Below are positions 18,156-25,927 of a stretch of DNA of 64,000 bases, one piece after another. The first letter of the stretch is position 1. Each line of letters begins with the position of its first letter. Source of the stretch: Clostridium sp. D53t1_180928_C8 (lineage in GTDB: Bacteria; Bacillota; Clostridia; Clostridiales; Clostridiaceae); assembly GCF_015667795.1 (NCBI RefSeq), contig NZ_JADPEL010000011.1, positions 1 through 64,000 of the forward strand, written 5' to 3'. The position numbers and the translations under genes are program-made. The notes beneath the pieces were generated by a model. It did no database searches, was not told where the DNA came from, and saw nothing but the letters and a program-made list of their open reading frames with translations.

Positions 18156-19055
18156 CTATCCTTTTGTAGCCCCATTTGAAAGACCTGATACTAATTGTTT
18201 TTGTAATACAACGAATAATATTACTATAGGTATTGCCGTTAAAAGTGCTCCTGCTGTAAAGGCCGGTTGATTAATTGTACGCTCATCTGTTATAAGAGTT
18301 TGTAAACCTGCAGCTAATGTATAATCAGCTGATGAATTTAATAATACCTTTGGTAGTAAGTAATCACCAAATGGTCCTATGAATGACCATAAACCTATTA
18401 TTGCAAGCATTGGTCTTGCAATTGGCATAATGATAAGTCTGTATATCTTCATACTAGAACATCCATCTATCTTAGCTGCATCATCTAGTTCTGTAGATAT
18501 TGAATCTAAGTATCCTTTTAAAATAATAGTATTACCAGCTATACCTCCACCAGCATATATAAGTATAAGCATCATTTGTCTTGTAAAGCCAGGCATAATA
18601 TCTGATGCAATAGAATACATTGTAAAATATGCTGTGATTCCAACGAATGTTGGTATTGTTTGTATAAGCATAACTGTCATAAGTGATGCTTTCTTTCCTT
18701 TAAATCTATATCTTGAATACGCATATCCAGTAAATGAAACTATTAATATTACTAAGATTGCTGTCGCAATACTTACAAATAAAGTATTACCCATCCATTT
18801 TAAATAAAGTGTATCTTTAAATAATGTTTCAAAGTGTTTAAATGAGAAGCTAAACTCTCCACCAATTATAAGTCTATTTGCTTGTGCTCCATTGAATGAT
18901 GATATTACTATTTGTGCTATTGGCACTATTACCATCACTGCCCATAATATTAAGAAGGCATATGATACACCAAGTGCAATTTTTCCTCCAACAGTAAGAG
19001 GTTGCTTATCAGAAAGATATAAATCATTTTTTTTCTTTTTAAATATACTCATCAT
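18156..19055 (-). CDS. Sugar ABC transporter permease, MalG type
   Basis: A 299-residue membrane protein with six predicted helices. The permease-ATPase coupling motif is visible at ELDDAAKIDGCSSMKIYRLIIMPIARP (EAA loop, roughly residues 190-216). The short charged N-terminus (MMSIFKKKKN) precedes the first helix near residue 28. It forms the heterodimeric channel with the upstream MalF-like gene; two bases separate their coding regions, so they are probably translationally coupled. Two adjacent ATGs follow GGGGGTAGGA, and either could be used. Confidence 0.93.
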   Translation of the reverse strand: MMSIFKKKKNDLYLSDKQPLTVGGKIALGVSYAFLILWAVMVIVPIAQIVISSFNGAQANRLIIGGEFSFSFKHFETLFKDTLYLKWMGNTLFVSIATAILVILIVSFTGYAYSRYRFKGKKASLMTVMLIQTIPTFVGITAYFTMYSIASDIMPGFTRQMMLILIYAGGGIAGNTIILKGYLDSISTELDDAAKIDGCSSMKIYRLIIMPIARPMLAIIGLWSFIGPFGDYLLPKVLLNSSADYTLAAGLQTLITDERTINQPAFTAGALLTAIPIVILFVVLQKQLVSGLSNGATKG

Positions 19056-19057
19056 TC

Positions 19058-21145
19058 CTACCCCCTCTTAAATGCATCTGTGTTTTTATATCCTATATAT
19101 GCAATTATAATAAGTGCTACAGAGATAATAACAGTAATTGTTGCACCTATAGCTTGATATTGACTGTTCATTGTTAATTTAAATATATAAGATATTAAAA
19201 GGTCTGATGAACCTGCTAAGTTACCATATTTACTTGGATCAAATGGTCCTCCATTATTAAATAAAGCTATAATACTGAAGTTATTAAAGTTAAATGTATA
19301 TTGTCCAACTAAAAGTGGCGCTGTTTGGAATAGTACTAATGGTACTGTTATCTTACTTAATTTCTTAAAGCTTGTTGCTCCATCTATATCTGCTGCTTCA
19401 TATAGCTCTGCATTTATAGATTGAAGTACACCAGTAGATAATAAGAATATATATGCACTACCAAGCCAAGCTTGTATACAAATTAATGTTAATCTTATTA
19501 CAAATGGATCATTCTTTATTGAAAAATTCGGTCCAAAAACTTCCTTTAATGAGTTAACTACTGTACCGCCATCTGCTGCTAATATACTAAAGAATAATAT
19601 TGAAATAAATGCTGGTACTGCCCATGGTAAAAGATAAATTGATCTAAATAATACTTTTCCTTTAATTCTATCATTATTAAGAACAATTGCTAAAATAAAT
19701 CCTAAAGCTATTGCTAAAGTTGTAGCTCCAATAGTCCAAACTATAGTCCATCCTAATATTCTCCAGAATATTGCTCCTACCATACCTTCGCCTAGGAATA
19801 TCATTTTGTAGTTCTTTAATGCTTCCCAACCAAATTTAGCTTGAGTATCTGGTCCCATTCCTGTAAATGATAAAAGTACTGTTGTAACAACTGGAATACA
19901 TACTATAAATATAGTTATTATTGCTGCTGGAGATAAAACTAAATATGGGAATCCATCTTCAAATAATGTTTGTTTAGTTTCAATCCAACTCTTATATCTA
20001 CTACCCTTAATTGTATCTTTTTCTACTTTATTTGCATCTTTAAAGCATACAAACATTAAGAAAATTGCTATTAATAGTAAGAAGATTGCTAATATACCTT
20101 CAATCATAAATATAATTGATCTATCAAGTCTACCACCATCTGCTGCTAGTGTTATAAGTCCTGATATACCATCACCTTTATAATTTCCGTATCCTAAAGA
20201 ATAAGGAATTGCTATTAAATATATATATATTGTTGCAAAGAACATAATTATCGCTTTTATATATTGTTTATTTATTGCTTGAGCTAAACCTGGAATTAAG
20301 AATGTAACCCAAGATACCCAAGGCATAGTCTTTTCTGTTTCAATCGGATAAACTCTTCTTAAATCTGCAACATTAATATTTACAGTATTAATTTTTTGTT
20401 TAACCGTTCTAGAAAGTTCATACTTTTTATTTTTTACTATTTCCTCATTATATGTTTTCTCACATTCAAATGATTTTACTAATATAACTTCCTTATTTTT
20501 TCTTTTTAACTCTTTTATTGTGTTATCTTTTGCTTGTCCTGAAATTAATCCTTCTTTACACTTAGTCTTAATTTCTTTAATTCTCTCTTGTAATTTTTTA
20601 TTTTCTTCTTCTTTAAAAATTTTAAATTCTGCATTAAATTTTTCGTTGTTTACATTATCCATTTTTGAAAGCTTATTTTGTGCTTCCTTTAACTCTTTTG
20701 TACACTCTTTTGCGAACTCAATTACTGGTGGTATTTGAGCTATTTCTAACTTACTTTGCTCATAAACTAATTCTGCCTCATAAGTTAATTTTATATAATT
20801 TCCATAAAATTTCACTAATTCCTGTGCTTTAAAAAGTCTTACTTGTAAATTTTGCACTTTTTTAGGTAAAGTTGTATCAACCTTACTTCTATAATCTGAT
20901 ACCTTATTTTTAACTTTTCTAAGGAATTCCTTTTCCTTCTCTTTATATTCTGCTAATTGTTTATTATAAGCATGATTTTTCTTATTCTTTACTAATTCAT
21001 CTAATTTATTTTTTAATTCTTGTTTTTCCTTACCAGTTGCAGCTTCAATTTCTTCCTGTAAAGCCGAAACTTCATAAAGGTATAAATTTCTTCTATCATA
21101 CTCTCGATTAATATTATCATATAAATACTTATTGAATTTTTTCAA
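19058..21145 (-). CDS. Sugar ABC transporter permease, MalF type, with coiled-coil N-terminal extension
   Basis: A 695-residue protein, far longer than usual MalF-like permeases (about 290-520). Residues 1-270 are highly charged, Lys/Glu-rich and helical with heptad-like spacing, predicted as a cytoplasmic coiled coil. Next come a hydrophobic hairpin (275-325), another segment near 345-365, and the canonical permease core from about 400, with the EAA loop at ELYEAADIDGATSFKKLSKI near residue 590. The TTG start at 21145 follows AGGAGG by eight bases. It is coupled to the MalG-like gene and downstream of a small membrane-protein gene. The role of the extension is unknown: scaffold, regulator binding or ATPase clamp are possibilities. 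Confidence 0.88.
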   Translation of the reverse strand: MKKFNKYLYDNINREYDRRNLYLYEVSALQEEIEAATGKEKQELKNKLDELVKNKKNHAYNKQLAEYKEKEKEFLRKVKNKVSDYRSKVDTTLPKKVQNLQVRLFKAQELVKFYGNYIKLTYEAELVYEQSKLEIAQIPPVIEFAKECTKELKEAQNKLSKMDNVNNEKFNAEFKIFKEEENKKLQERIKEIKTKCKEGLISGQAKDNTIKELKRKNKEVILVKSFECEKTYNEEIVKNKKYELSRTVKQKINTVNINVADLRRVYPIETEKTMPWVSWVTFLIPGLAQAINKQYIKAIIMFFATIYIYLIAIPYSLGYGNYKGDGISGLITLAADGGRLDRSIIFMIEGILAIFLLLIAIFLMFVCFKDANKVEKDTIKGSRYKSWIETKQTLFEDGFPYLVLSPAAIITIFIVCIPVVTTVLLSFTGMGPDTQAKFGWEALKNYKMIFLGEGMVGAIFWRILGWTIVWTIGATTLAIALGFILAIVLNNDRIKGKVLFRSIYLLPWAVPAFISILFFSILAADGGTVVNSLKEVFGPNFSIKNDPFVIRLTLICIQAWLGSAYIFLLSTGVLQSINAELYEAADIDGATSFKKLSKITVPLVLFQTAPLLVGQYTFNFNNFSIIALFNNGGPFDPSKYGNLAGSSDLLISYIFKLTMNSQYQAIGATITVIISVALIIIAYIGYKNTDAFKRG

Positions 21146-21185
21146 CCCTGTTACCTCCTTTTATACCCTCTGAATAATTTCATTA

Positions 21186-21647
21186 CTATAAACTTTTAAC
21201 ATCTTTTAAACACTTCCCTAAGTAAAATATTGTTAAAATTAATGCTAAATAACCAATTCCACTCCCGATAAAGAATACTGAAAAATATTGTTCTCCTAGA
21301 AACGTTAGTGCAAATGCTCCTACTATTATCACACTCCAAATTATTACAAACATCTTATTTACTCTAAGTTTTGTAAATGTAAAATAACTATGAATTGCTA
21401 CTGCCATTGGAGTTATTACTCTAACAAAGAATGTTGATATACATACATTTAAATATGTAGAATATAATTGGTTTGTTGTTTGATTTAATAAATCTTCCCC
21501 TAAATTTCCACTGGATAACCACATATTAAATAAACTTGCATCTTTTGCTTTAATTAACATATCTAATGATGTAATCATTAGAATTACTGCGCATATTGCT
21601 TCAATTGTATAAAATGTACCTCTTGGCATCTCTATACTATCTCTCAT
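21186..21647 (-). CDS. Unknown four-helix membrane protein in the importer operon
   Basis: A 153-residue protein with four hydrophobic helices (about 12-30, 70-92, 98-116, 122-142) and short charged ends. I do not recognise a family. It lies between the solute-binding lipoprotein and the MalF-like permease, 40 nt before the latter, with its own AAGGAGG site. Position suggests an accessory of this importer, perhaps working with the odd N-terminal hairpin and coiled coil of the permease. No enzymatic motif is visible. Confidence 0.7.
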   Translation of the reverse strand: MRDSIEMPRGTFYTIEAICAVILMITSLDMLIKAKDASLFNMWLSSGNLGEDLLNQTTNQLYSTYLNVCISTFFVRVITPMAVAIHSYFTFTKLRVNKMFVIIWSVIIVGAFALTFLGEQYFSVFFIGSGIGYLALILTIFYLGKCLKDVKSL

Positions 21648-21733
21648 GTGGATCCTCCTTAGCCTACTTCAAACTATTAATAAAAAACTAACTAATAATT
21701 CTTAATAATAAATTTAATATAATTAATTGTAGT

Positions 21734-21757
21734 AAAAGGGGACTAAGTCCCCCTTTT
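21734..21757 (-). terminator. Intra-operon terminator/attenuator after the solute-binding protein
   Basis: GGGGAC pairs with GTCCCC across a TTA loop on the minus strand, flanked by A and T runs, 18 nt after the lipoprotein stop codon. The GC-rich stem stands out in this AT-rich DNA. Partial termination here would leave more binding protein than permease, as in many ABC importers. Confidence 0.75.
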
Positions 21758-21774
21758 TATTTTTCTAAACTATC

Positions 21775-23097
21775 TTACTTAAAATTAGCCATCATGCCAT
21801 CGAATGCAGCTTTAACTTCTTTGTAAGCTTCTTCTGCATTTGCAGGGTTTTTAGCTGACCATGATAATAAAGAGTTTTGCCAAGTTTCCCAAACTTGTCC
21901 ATATTCACTGAATAAAGGTCTTTTTATAGAAACTTCATATCCTTCATAAGTTGCATCTATAACTTTCTTTTGTAATTCATCAATTCCTTCATAATCTGCA
22001 GCTGTAGCATTTTCTAATACTTTTCCAGTTGCATTAAATAATTCTTTAGCATTTGCTGGGTTTACTATTTCTTTAATGAAAGCTTCTGCAACTTCCATTT
22101 GAGCCTCATTTTCTTCGCATCTTGCATTTATACCAAGACCCCATCCACCTTTCCAGTGAGTTAAAGGTTTTCCATTAAATGTTATTTGATTCAATGGAAT
22201 AATTTCTAAGTTTTCTGCACTACCTACTAATTCACTAACTGAAGATGTTGCCCAAGGACCATCAATCTTTATAGCATCACTTCCACCAGTTTTGAATTGC
22301 TCATCAATATATCCACCAGCTGCATCCTTATCCCATAAAGATGTATTATTTTCTTTGTGAGCTTTCCAGTAGTTATATAATCCTTCAAATAATGATTTTT
22401 GTTCAGCAGTTAAATCTGCCCATTCTTTTGTAGCATCACTTGTTAACTCTTTGCTTAACAATTCAAAATCAGCTGAGTTTGTAAATGCAACTCCATACCA
22501 AGCATCATGAACTGTAGTTAAAATTTGATTATATTGTAAACTTGTGAATTCTATATTTTTAGTTGTATCTATGTTAGCAGCTTTTGCATTTTCAACATTA
22601 ACATATCCAATTAATGTTTCTATGTTATAAGGGAATGCTAAATATTCTCCATCAACATTGAAGTTTCCTCCTAATCCACCCTTAAAGTCTTTGAATCCTC
22701 CAACTTCTTCTGCCATTTCTTCAGCAGGCATAGCGGCTAAAACTTGATTCTTCGCTAATCCATATAATCTATCAGCAGGTAAAGCAAATACGTCTGCAAC
22801 GTCTGAATTTGTCGCATCAGTTTGGTCTAACACATCTAGATGATCGAATGATCCAGTTTCTATAAATTCTATTGTTGCATTTGGATACTTTTCAAGAACT
22901 GTTTCTTTAACTTCTTCATAGTAAGGTATCCATTCTTTTTCAGCTTGAACTTTTAAAGTTACTTTTTCATCACTTGATGATGAAGCAGTTCCTTTATTTC
23001 CGTCTCCTTTATTGCTATCCCCTTTATCACTTGCCCCACAAGCCACAAAGTTAATTGAAGTTGCAGCTACAAGTAATGTTACTAATAGTTTTTTCAT
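21775..23097 (-). CDS. Extracellular sugar-binding lipoprotein of the ABC importer
   Basis: A 440-residue family-1 solute-binding protein. A basic start (MKKLLVTLLV) and lipobox ending VACG put the lipidated Cys near residue 21; a Gly/Ser/Lys linker (about 25-45) follows. The mature part has the MalE-type layout, with SDVADVFALPADRLYGLA and WATSSV segments near the hinge. ATG at 23097 chosen because GGAGGAGA lies eight bases upstream; the longer start has no such site. First gene of the importer operon, followed by an attenuator. The ligand is unknown, probably oligosaccharide released by surface glycosidases. Confidence 0.9.
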   Translation of the reverse strand: MKKLLVTLLVAATSINFVACGASDKGDSNKGDGNKGTASSSSDEKVTLKVQAEKEWIPYYEEVKETVLEKYPNATIEFIETGSFDHLDVLDQTDATNSDVADVFALPADRLYGLAKNQVLAAMPAEEMAEEVGGFKDFKGGLGGNFNVDGEYLAFPYNIETLIGYVNVENAKAANIDTTKNIEFTSLQYNQILTTVHDAWYGVAFTNSADFELLSKELTSDATKEWADLTAEQKSLFEGLYNYWKAHKENNTSLWDKDAAGGYIDEQFKTGGSDAIKIDGPWATSSVSELVGSAENLEIIPLNQITFNGKPLTHWKGGWGLGINARCEENEAQMEVAEAFIKEIVNPANAKELFNATGKVLENATAADYEGIDELQKKVIDATYEGYEVSIKRPLFSEYGQVWETWQNSLLSWSAKNPANAEEAYKEVKAAFDGMMANFK

Positions 23098-23161
23098 AAT
23101 ATTCTCCTCCACTTTTCAAAAATTCTATTTATTTAAAGTTAATAAATTTTAACTTAAATAC

Positions 23162-23219
23162 ATTATAATCGCCTTTCAGAAACCGATTCCAAATAACATA
23201 TCATCAGAAACCGTTTCCA
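23162..23219 (-). promoter_or_regulatory. Promoter of the ABC importer with two LacI/CcpA-type operators
   Basis: Minus-strand TATAAT (complement of 23162-23167) lies 65 nt before the lipoprotein start. Two near-identical boxes follow upstream: TGGAATCGGTTTCT (complement of 23178-23191) and TGGAAACGGTTTCT (complement of 23206-23219), 28 bp apart. Each matches 12 of 14 positions of the cre consensus and is a partial palindrome centred on CG. The nearer box covers the -35/spacer, suggesting repression by CcpA or a LacI-family regulator. Confidence 0.6.
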
Positions 23220-23799
23220 CTTTTTTTGTTTTCTAGTATCTCTAATTAATAATTACTAAGTTAATTAAAAACTCTTGTAATTGATTTCATTTGTTTTTAA
23301 TATAACCCATTATACTTTTAAAATTGATGCTTGTCTACCCTTATCATAAAATTTTAGGTATCGTTTCCAATCAATTTCAAAAATTAATGTAATACTCAGA
23401 AAACCATATTAAATTAAAACATTTAACCTATTGGAAAATTATTTAATTTTTTATGTTTTTTTCTTTGTTTACATTTACATTATATCCAATAAAAAATTTA
23501 TCGTCAATAAATTTTATAAATTTTATTGTGTTAAATTTCATATATATAATTGTATTTAAGATTTACTTTTCACTTTAAACTTTCACACATTTAAATACAC
23601 TTATCATTTTTTTAAAAAATCCTTATATTTTTGACATTTTAATTTCTATTCAATTTAATTTATATTATTTTTAATATCCTCTTAATAGATACTTTATTCG
23701 CTATTTATGATATATTATAAATTGTTATATGATATATTTCATATTCATTGTTATTATTAACAATATTTAACTTATGGTTATAAACGAAAGGGTTAATAC
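23220..23799. other. Rest of the 700-bp divergent intergenic region
   Basis: Between the importer and the divergent regulator. It holds one more operator-like box (23356-23369) and otherwise very AT-rich sequence with long A/T tracts typical of strong upstream promoter regions. TTGTTAT...TATGATATATT-like elements near 23690-23760 could form the promoter of the regulator gene. No further gene or structured RNA was recognised. Confidence 0.45.
23356..23369. promoter_or_regulatory. Third LacI/CcpA-type box
   Basis: AGGTATCGTTTCCA shares the CGTTTCCA half with the two boxes near the importer promoter, 150 bp away. The other half is degenerate. It could allow looping or serve the divergent regulator gene. 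Confidence 0.35.
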
Positions 23800-25026
23800 A
23801 TGATTGATACATACAGTAATAATAAAAAAATGATTGGTTCAATAATAAAATTTAATAGAATAAATAATAACATTAGTCAAAAGCAATTATCAAAAGGTAT
23901 CTGCGTACCATCATACTTAAGTCGTATTGAAAATGGAGAATTATTACCTAGTGAAGATGTTCTTTCTATAATTTTCAATAGACTTGGTCTTGAATTTAAT
24001 GATTCTCCATCATTTATAAATAAAGGTATGAACTATTTAAAAGATTTTTTTGATAATTTAAATTTTAATGAATTTGATTATACAAACACACTTTTTGATA
24101 TATTAGAAAGAGATGAAGATAAATATATATCCTCTCCTTTAATTATTGATTATTTTTTAGCAAAACTTGCAAGATATTCATCTACACCTAATAGGGATAA
24201 ATTTGAAACTGCAAAAAATATGATTTTATCTTCTTTTGATTTATTATCAACTAATCAAAAATTTATATATAATTTCTATACAGCAATCGATATATTAATT
24301 TTATCTGATAATAAGCAAGATGGTAAAATTTTACTAAATCAAGCTTTAAGCTATAAGGAAAGTGGACATTGTTACTTTTGGTTATCATATTCCTATAGAA
24401 TAGAAAATAATCCTATTAAAGCTTATGACTCAATTCAAAAAGCATTAAATTTATATGTTGCAGAAGGAAATATTATAAGTATCATGGATACATACGAGAA
24501 ATTTGCTGAAGTTTATTTCATGTTAGATAACTACAGTGATGCTATTCATTATTTAGAAATATCACTAAATATGGCTAAGAAATTCAATAATATTTATTTC
24601 ATTGAACATATTAACTCTATTTTATCTTGGAGTTATTATAGATTAAATGATTATGAAAAATCATTAGAATATTTAAATTATAATACTGGTTTAATAGATC
24701 ACCGTATCATAATTCCTGATACTATTATTAAATCTCTAATTTATTTTACCCTCGGTGATAAAACTTCTTTAAAGGCTGTTATTAATTACTTAAATAATGA
24801 TTACACCTTACAACATATTAGTAAAGATTTATCTAATTTAATTTATGAATTATTTCTAATCTTCATTAATGATGATAACTACATGAAAAATCCATTATTT
24901 GAAGAATTACTAATTAAAATTATTAATAATATTCAAAAATTAATCGAACTAAAAAAATTTTTTACAGACTTACTAAAAAAATATTATATAAATAATAGAC
25001 GTTATAAAGATGCATTGTTTTTATAA
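23800..25026 (+). CDS. HTH (XRE-type) regulator with TPR-like C-terminal domain
   Basis: A 408-residue protein. Residues 10-70 are an XRE/Cro helix-turn-helix (NISQKQLSKGICVPSYLSRIE). The rest is all-helical with repeated aromatic-rich 34-residue-like units (for example around FAEVYFMLDNYSDAIHYLEISL), a tetratricopeptide solenoid. This layout is shared with Rgg/PlcR/RRNPP peptide-responsive regulators and with non-peptide HTH-TPR regulators; no candidate signal-peptide gene is adjacent. It is divergent from the importer operon and probably controls it, but this is inferred from position only. ATG follows AAAGGG. Confidence 0.82.
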   Translation: MIDTYSNNKKMIGSIIKFNRINNNISQKQLSKGICVPSYLSRIENGELLPSEDVLSIIFNRLGLEFNDSPSFINKGMNYLKDFFDNLNFNEFDYTNTLFDILERDEDKYISSPLIIDYFLAKLARYSSTPNRDKFETAKNMILSSFDLLSTNQKFIYNFYTAIDILILSDNKQDGKILLNQALSYKESGHCYFWLSYSYRIENNPIKAYDSIQKALNLYVAEGNIISIMDTYEKFAEVYFMLDNYSDAIHYLEISLNMAKKFNNIYFIEHINSILSWSYYRLNDYEKSLEYLNYNTGLIDHRIIIPDTIIKSLIYFTLGDKTSLKAVINYLNNDYTLQHISKDLSNLIYELFLIFINDDNYMKNPLFEELLIKIINNIQKLIELKKFFTDLLKKYYINNRRYKDALFL

Positions 25027-25062
25027 AAAATAAGGGACTGCTACATCAGTCCCTTATTTTTT
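25026..25062. terminator. Bidirectional terminator
   Basis: ATAAGGGACTG (25030-25040) and CAGTCCCTTAT (25047-25057) form a perfect 11-bp stem with A- and T-runs on both sides. It is placed between the convergent regulator gene and the 111-residue gene and serves both. Confidence 0.9.
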
Positions 25063-25396
25063 ATAAATATTTAAATTTACACTCTGTAAAATCAAAATAA
25101 TCTCTATATTCAAATCTACAAGTTCTTTCAAAATCATCCTCATTCCAGAAATTATTTCCTATTATATTACTTGAATCAACTAGTTCATTTATTTCATTAT
25201 AATCTATAGTATTCCCATTATCTTTAATACAGCCTTTTAAACATCTTAATATGTCTTCTTTTTCTCCATAGCTTTCTAAACTATCTGTATCTGTATTTAC
25301 TCTTATATACTTTACTCTAAACCCTTTATCATTTCCTATTTTTTTACCTAAATATGTCTCCTTAACAGCTGAAAGTGATGTAACTTTTATTTTCAT
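25061..25396 (-). CDS. Hypothetical protein, 111 residues
   Basis: Soluble, acidic protein with no signal peptide or membrane segment. The C-terminal half is rich in Asp, Glu, Phe and Tyr (NNFWNEDDFERTCRFEYRDY). I recognise no family. The ATG follows GGGAGGGATAATTT, so translation is likely. It is convergent with the HTH-TPR gene over a shared terminator and transcribed away from the small His-rich protein gene. Confidence 0.6.
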   Translation of the reverse strand: MKIKVTSLSAVKETYLGKKIGNDKGFRVKYIRVNTDTDSLESYGEKEDILRCLKGCIKDNGNTIDYNEINELVDSSNIIGNNFWNEDDFERTCRFEYRDYFDFTECKFKYL

Positions 25397-25536
25397 AAAT
25401 TATCCCTCCCACATTTTGTATACCTTTACATTATTAAGTATATTCGTTTAATTTTAAAATAGTACTAATAATATATTTTATTTGTATCCTAAACTGGTAA
25501 TAAAAACAACGTATCATTATTTAAAATTAACATAAA

Positions 25537-25578
25537 ACAATGATAGAAAATATATTTTTTATCATTGTCTTTAGGAGG
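25537..25578 (+). promoter_or_regulatory. Leader hairpin just before the ribosome binding site of the duplicated small protein
   Basis: ACAATGATA (25537-25545) and TATCATTGT (25560-25568) form a perfect 9-bp stem; the GGAGG site follows five bases later (25574-25578). A post-transcriptional regulatory or RNA-stabilising role is possible. There is no T-run, so it is not an intrinsic terminator. Confidence 0.5.
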
Positions 25579-25583
25579 TTAAT

Positions 25584-25856
25584 ATGAAGAAGTATAAAAG
25601 TGAAAAAATCAAAGAAGTTATCCATGGAAGCGATGAAGATCTTAATCTACATGAAATAAAAGCTAGAACTGGTGCTGGAAATGGATATAAACATCATGAT
25701 TCCGATCATGATATTGAATTTGGTGAAGAATTAGGTGAATTCGATAAAACTCATAAAAGTCATAAAATAAAAGAAGTTATTAACCAACATGATGGAAATT
25801 TAAATTTACATGAAATAAAAGCTAAAACAGGTGCTGGAAGTGGTCATAAACATTAA
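25584..25856 (+). CDS. Small His-rich protein with an internal duplication
   Basis: A 90-residue hydrophilic protein built from two copies of a roughly 32-residue unit (about 5-38 and 57-90). Both contain KIKEVI, then LNLHEIKA(R/K)TGAG and a short Gly/His tail. The linker is His/Asp/Glu-rich (KHHDSDHDIEFGEE). No Cys, signal peptide or membrane segment is present. I recognise no family. The pattern could be a metal-binding protein or a precursor with two repeated core segments; no modifying enzyme (ATP-grasp, radical SAM, lanthipeptide synthetase) is adjacent. It has a strong AGGAGG site, a leader hairpin and its own terminator, so it is probably well expressed. Confidence 0.7.
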   Translation: MKKYKSEKIKEVIHGSDEDLNLHEIKARTGAGNGYKHHDSDHDIEFGEELGEFDKTHKSHKIKEVINQHDGNLNLHEIKAKTGAGSGHKH

Positions 25857-25888
25857 TATACAATATAACTAATATTATTTTATAAATA

Positions 25889-25927
25889 AAAATTGAGCTA
25901 TTGCTTACTACAACAGCTCAATTTTAT
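25889..25927. terminator. Bidirectional terminator
   Basis: AAAATTGAGCT (25889-25899) and AGCTCAATTTT (25915-25925) are perfectly complementary with a 15-nt loop. It separates the plus-strand small protein gene from the convergent FUSC-type gene. Confidence 0.8.
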
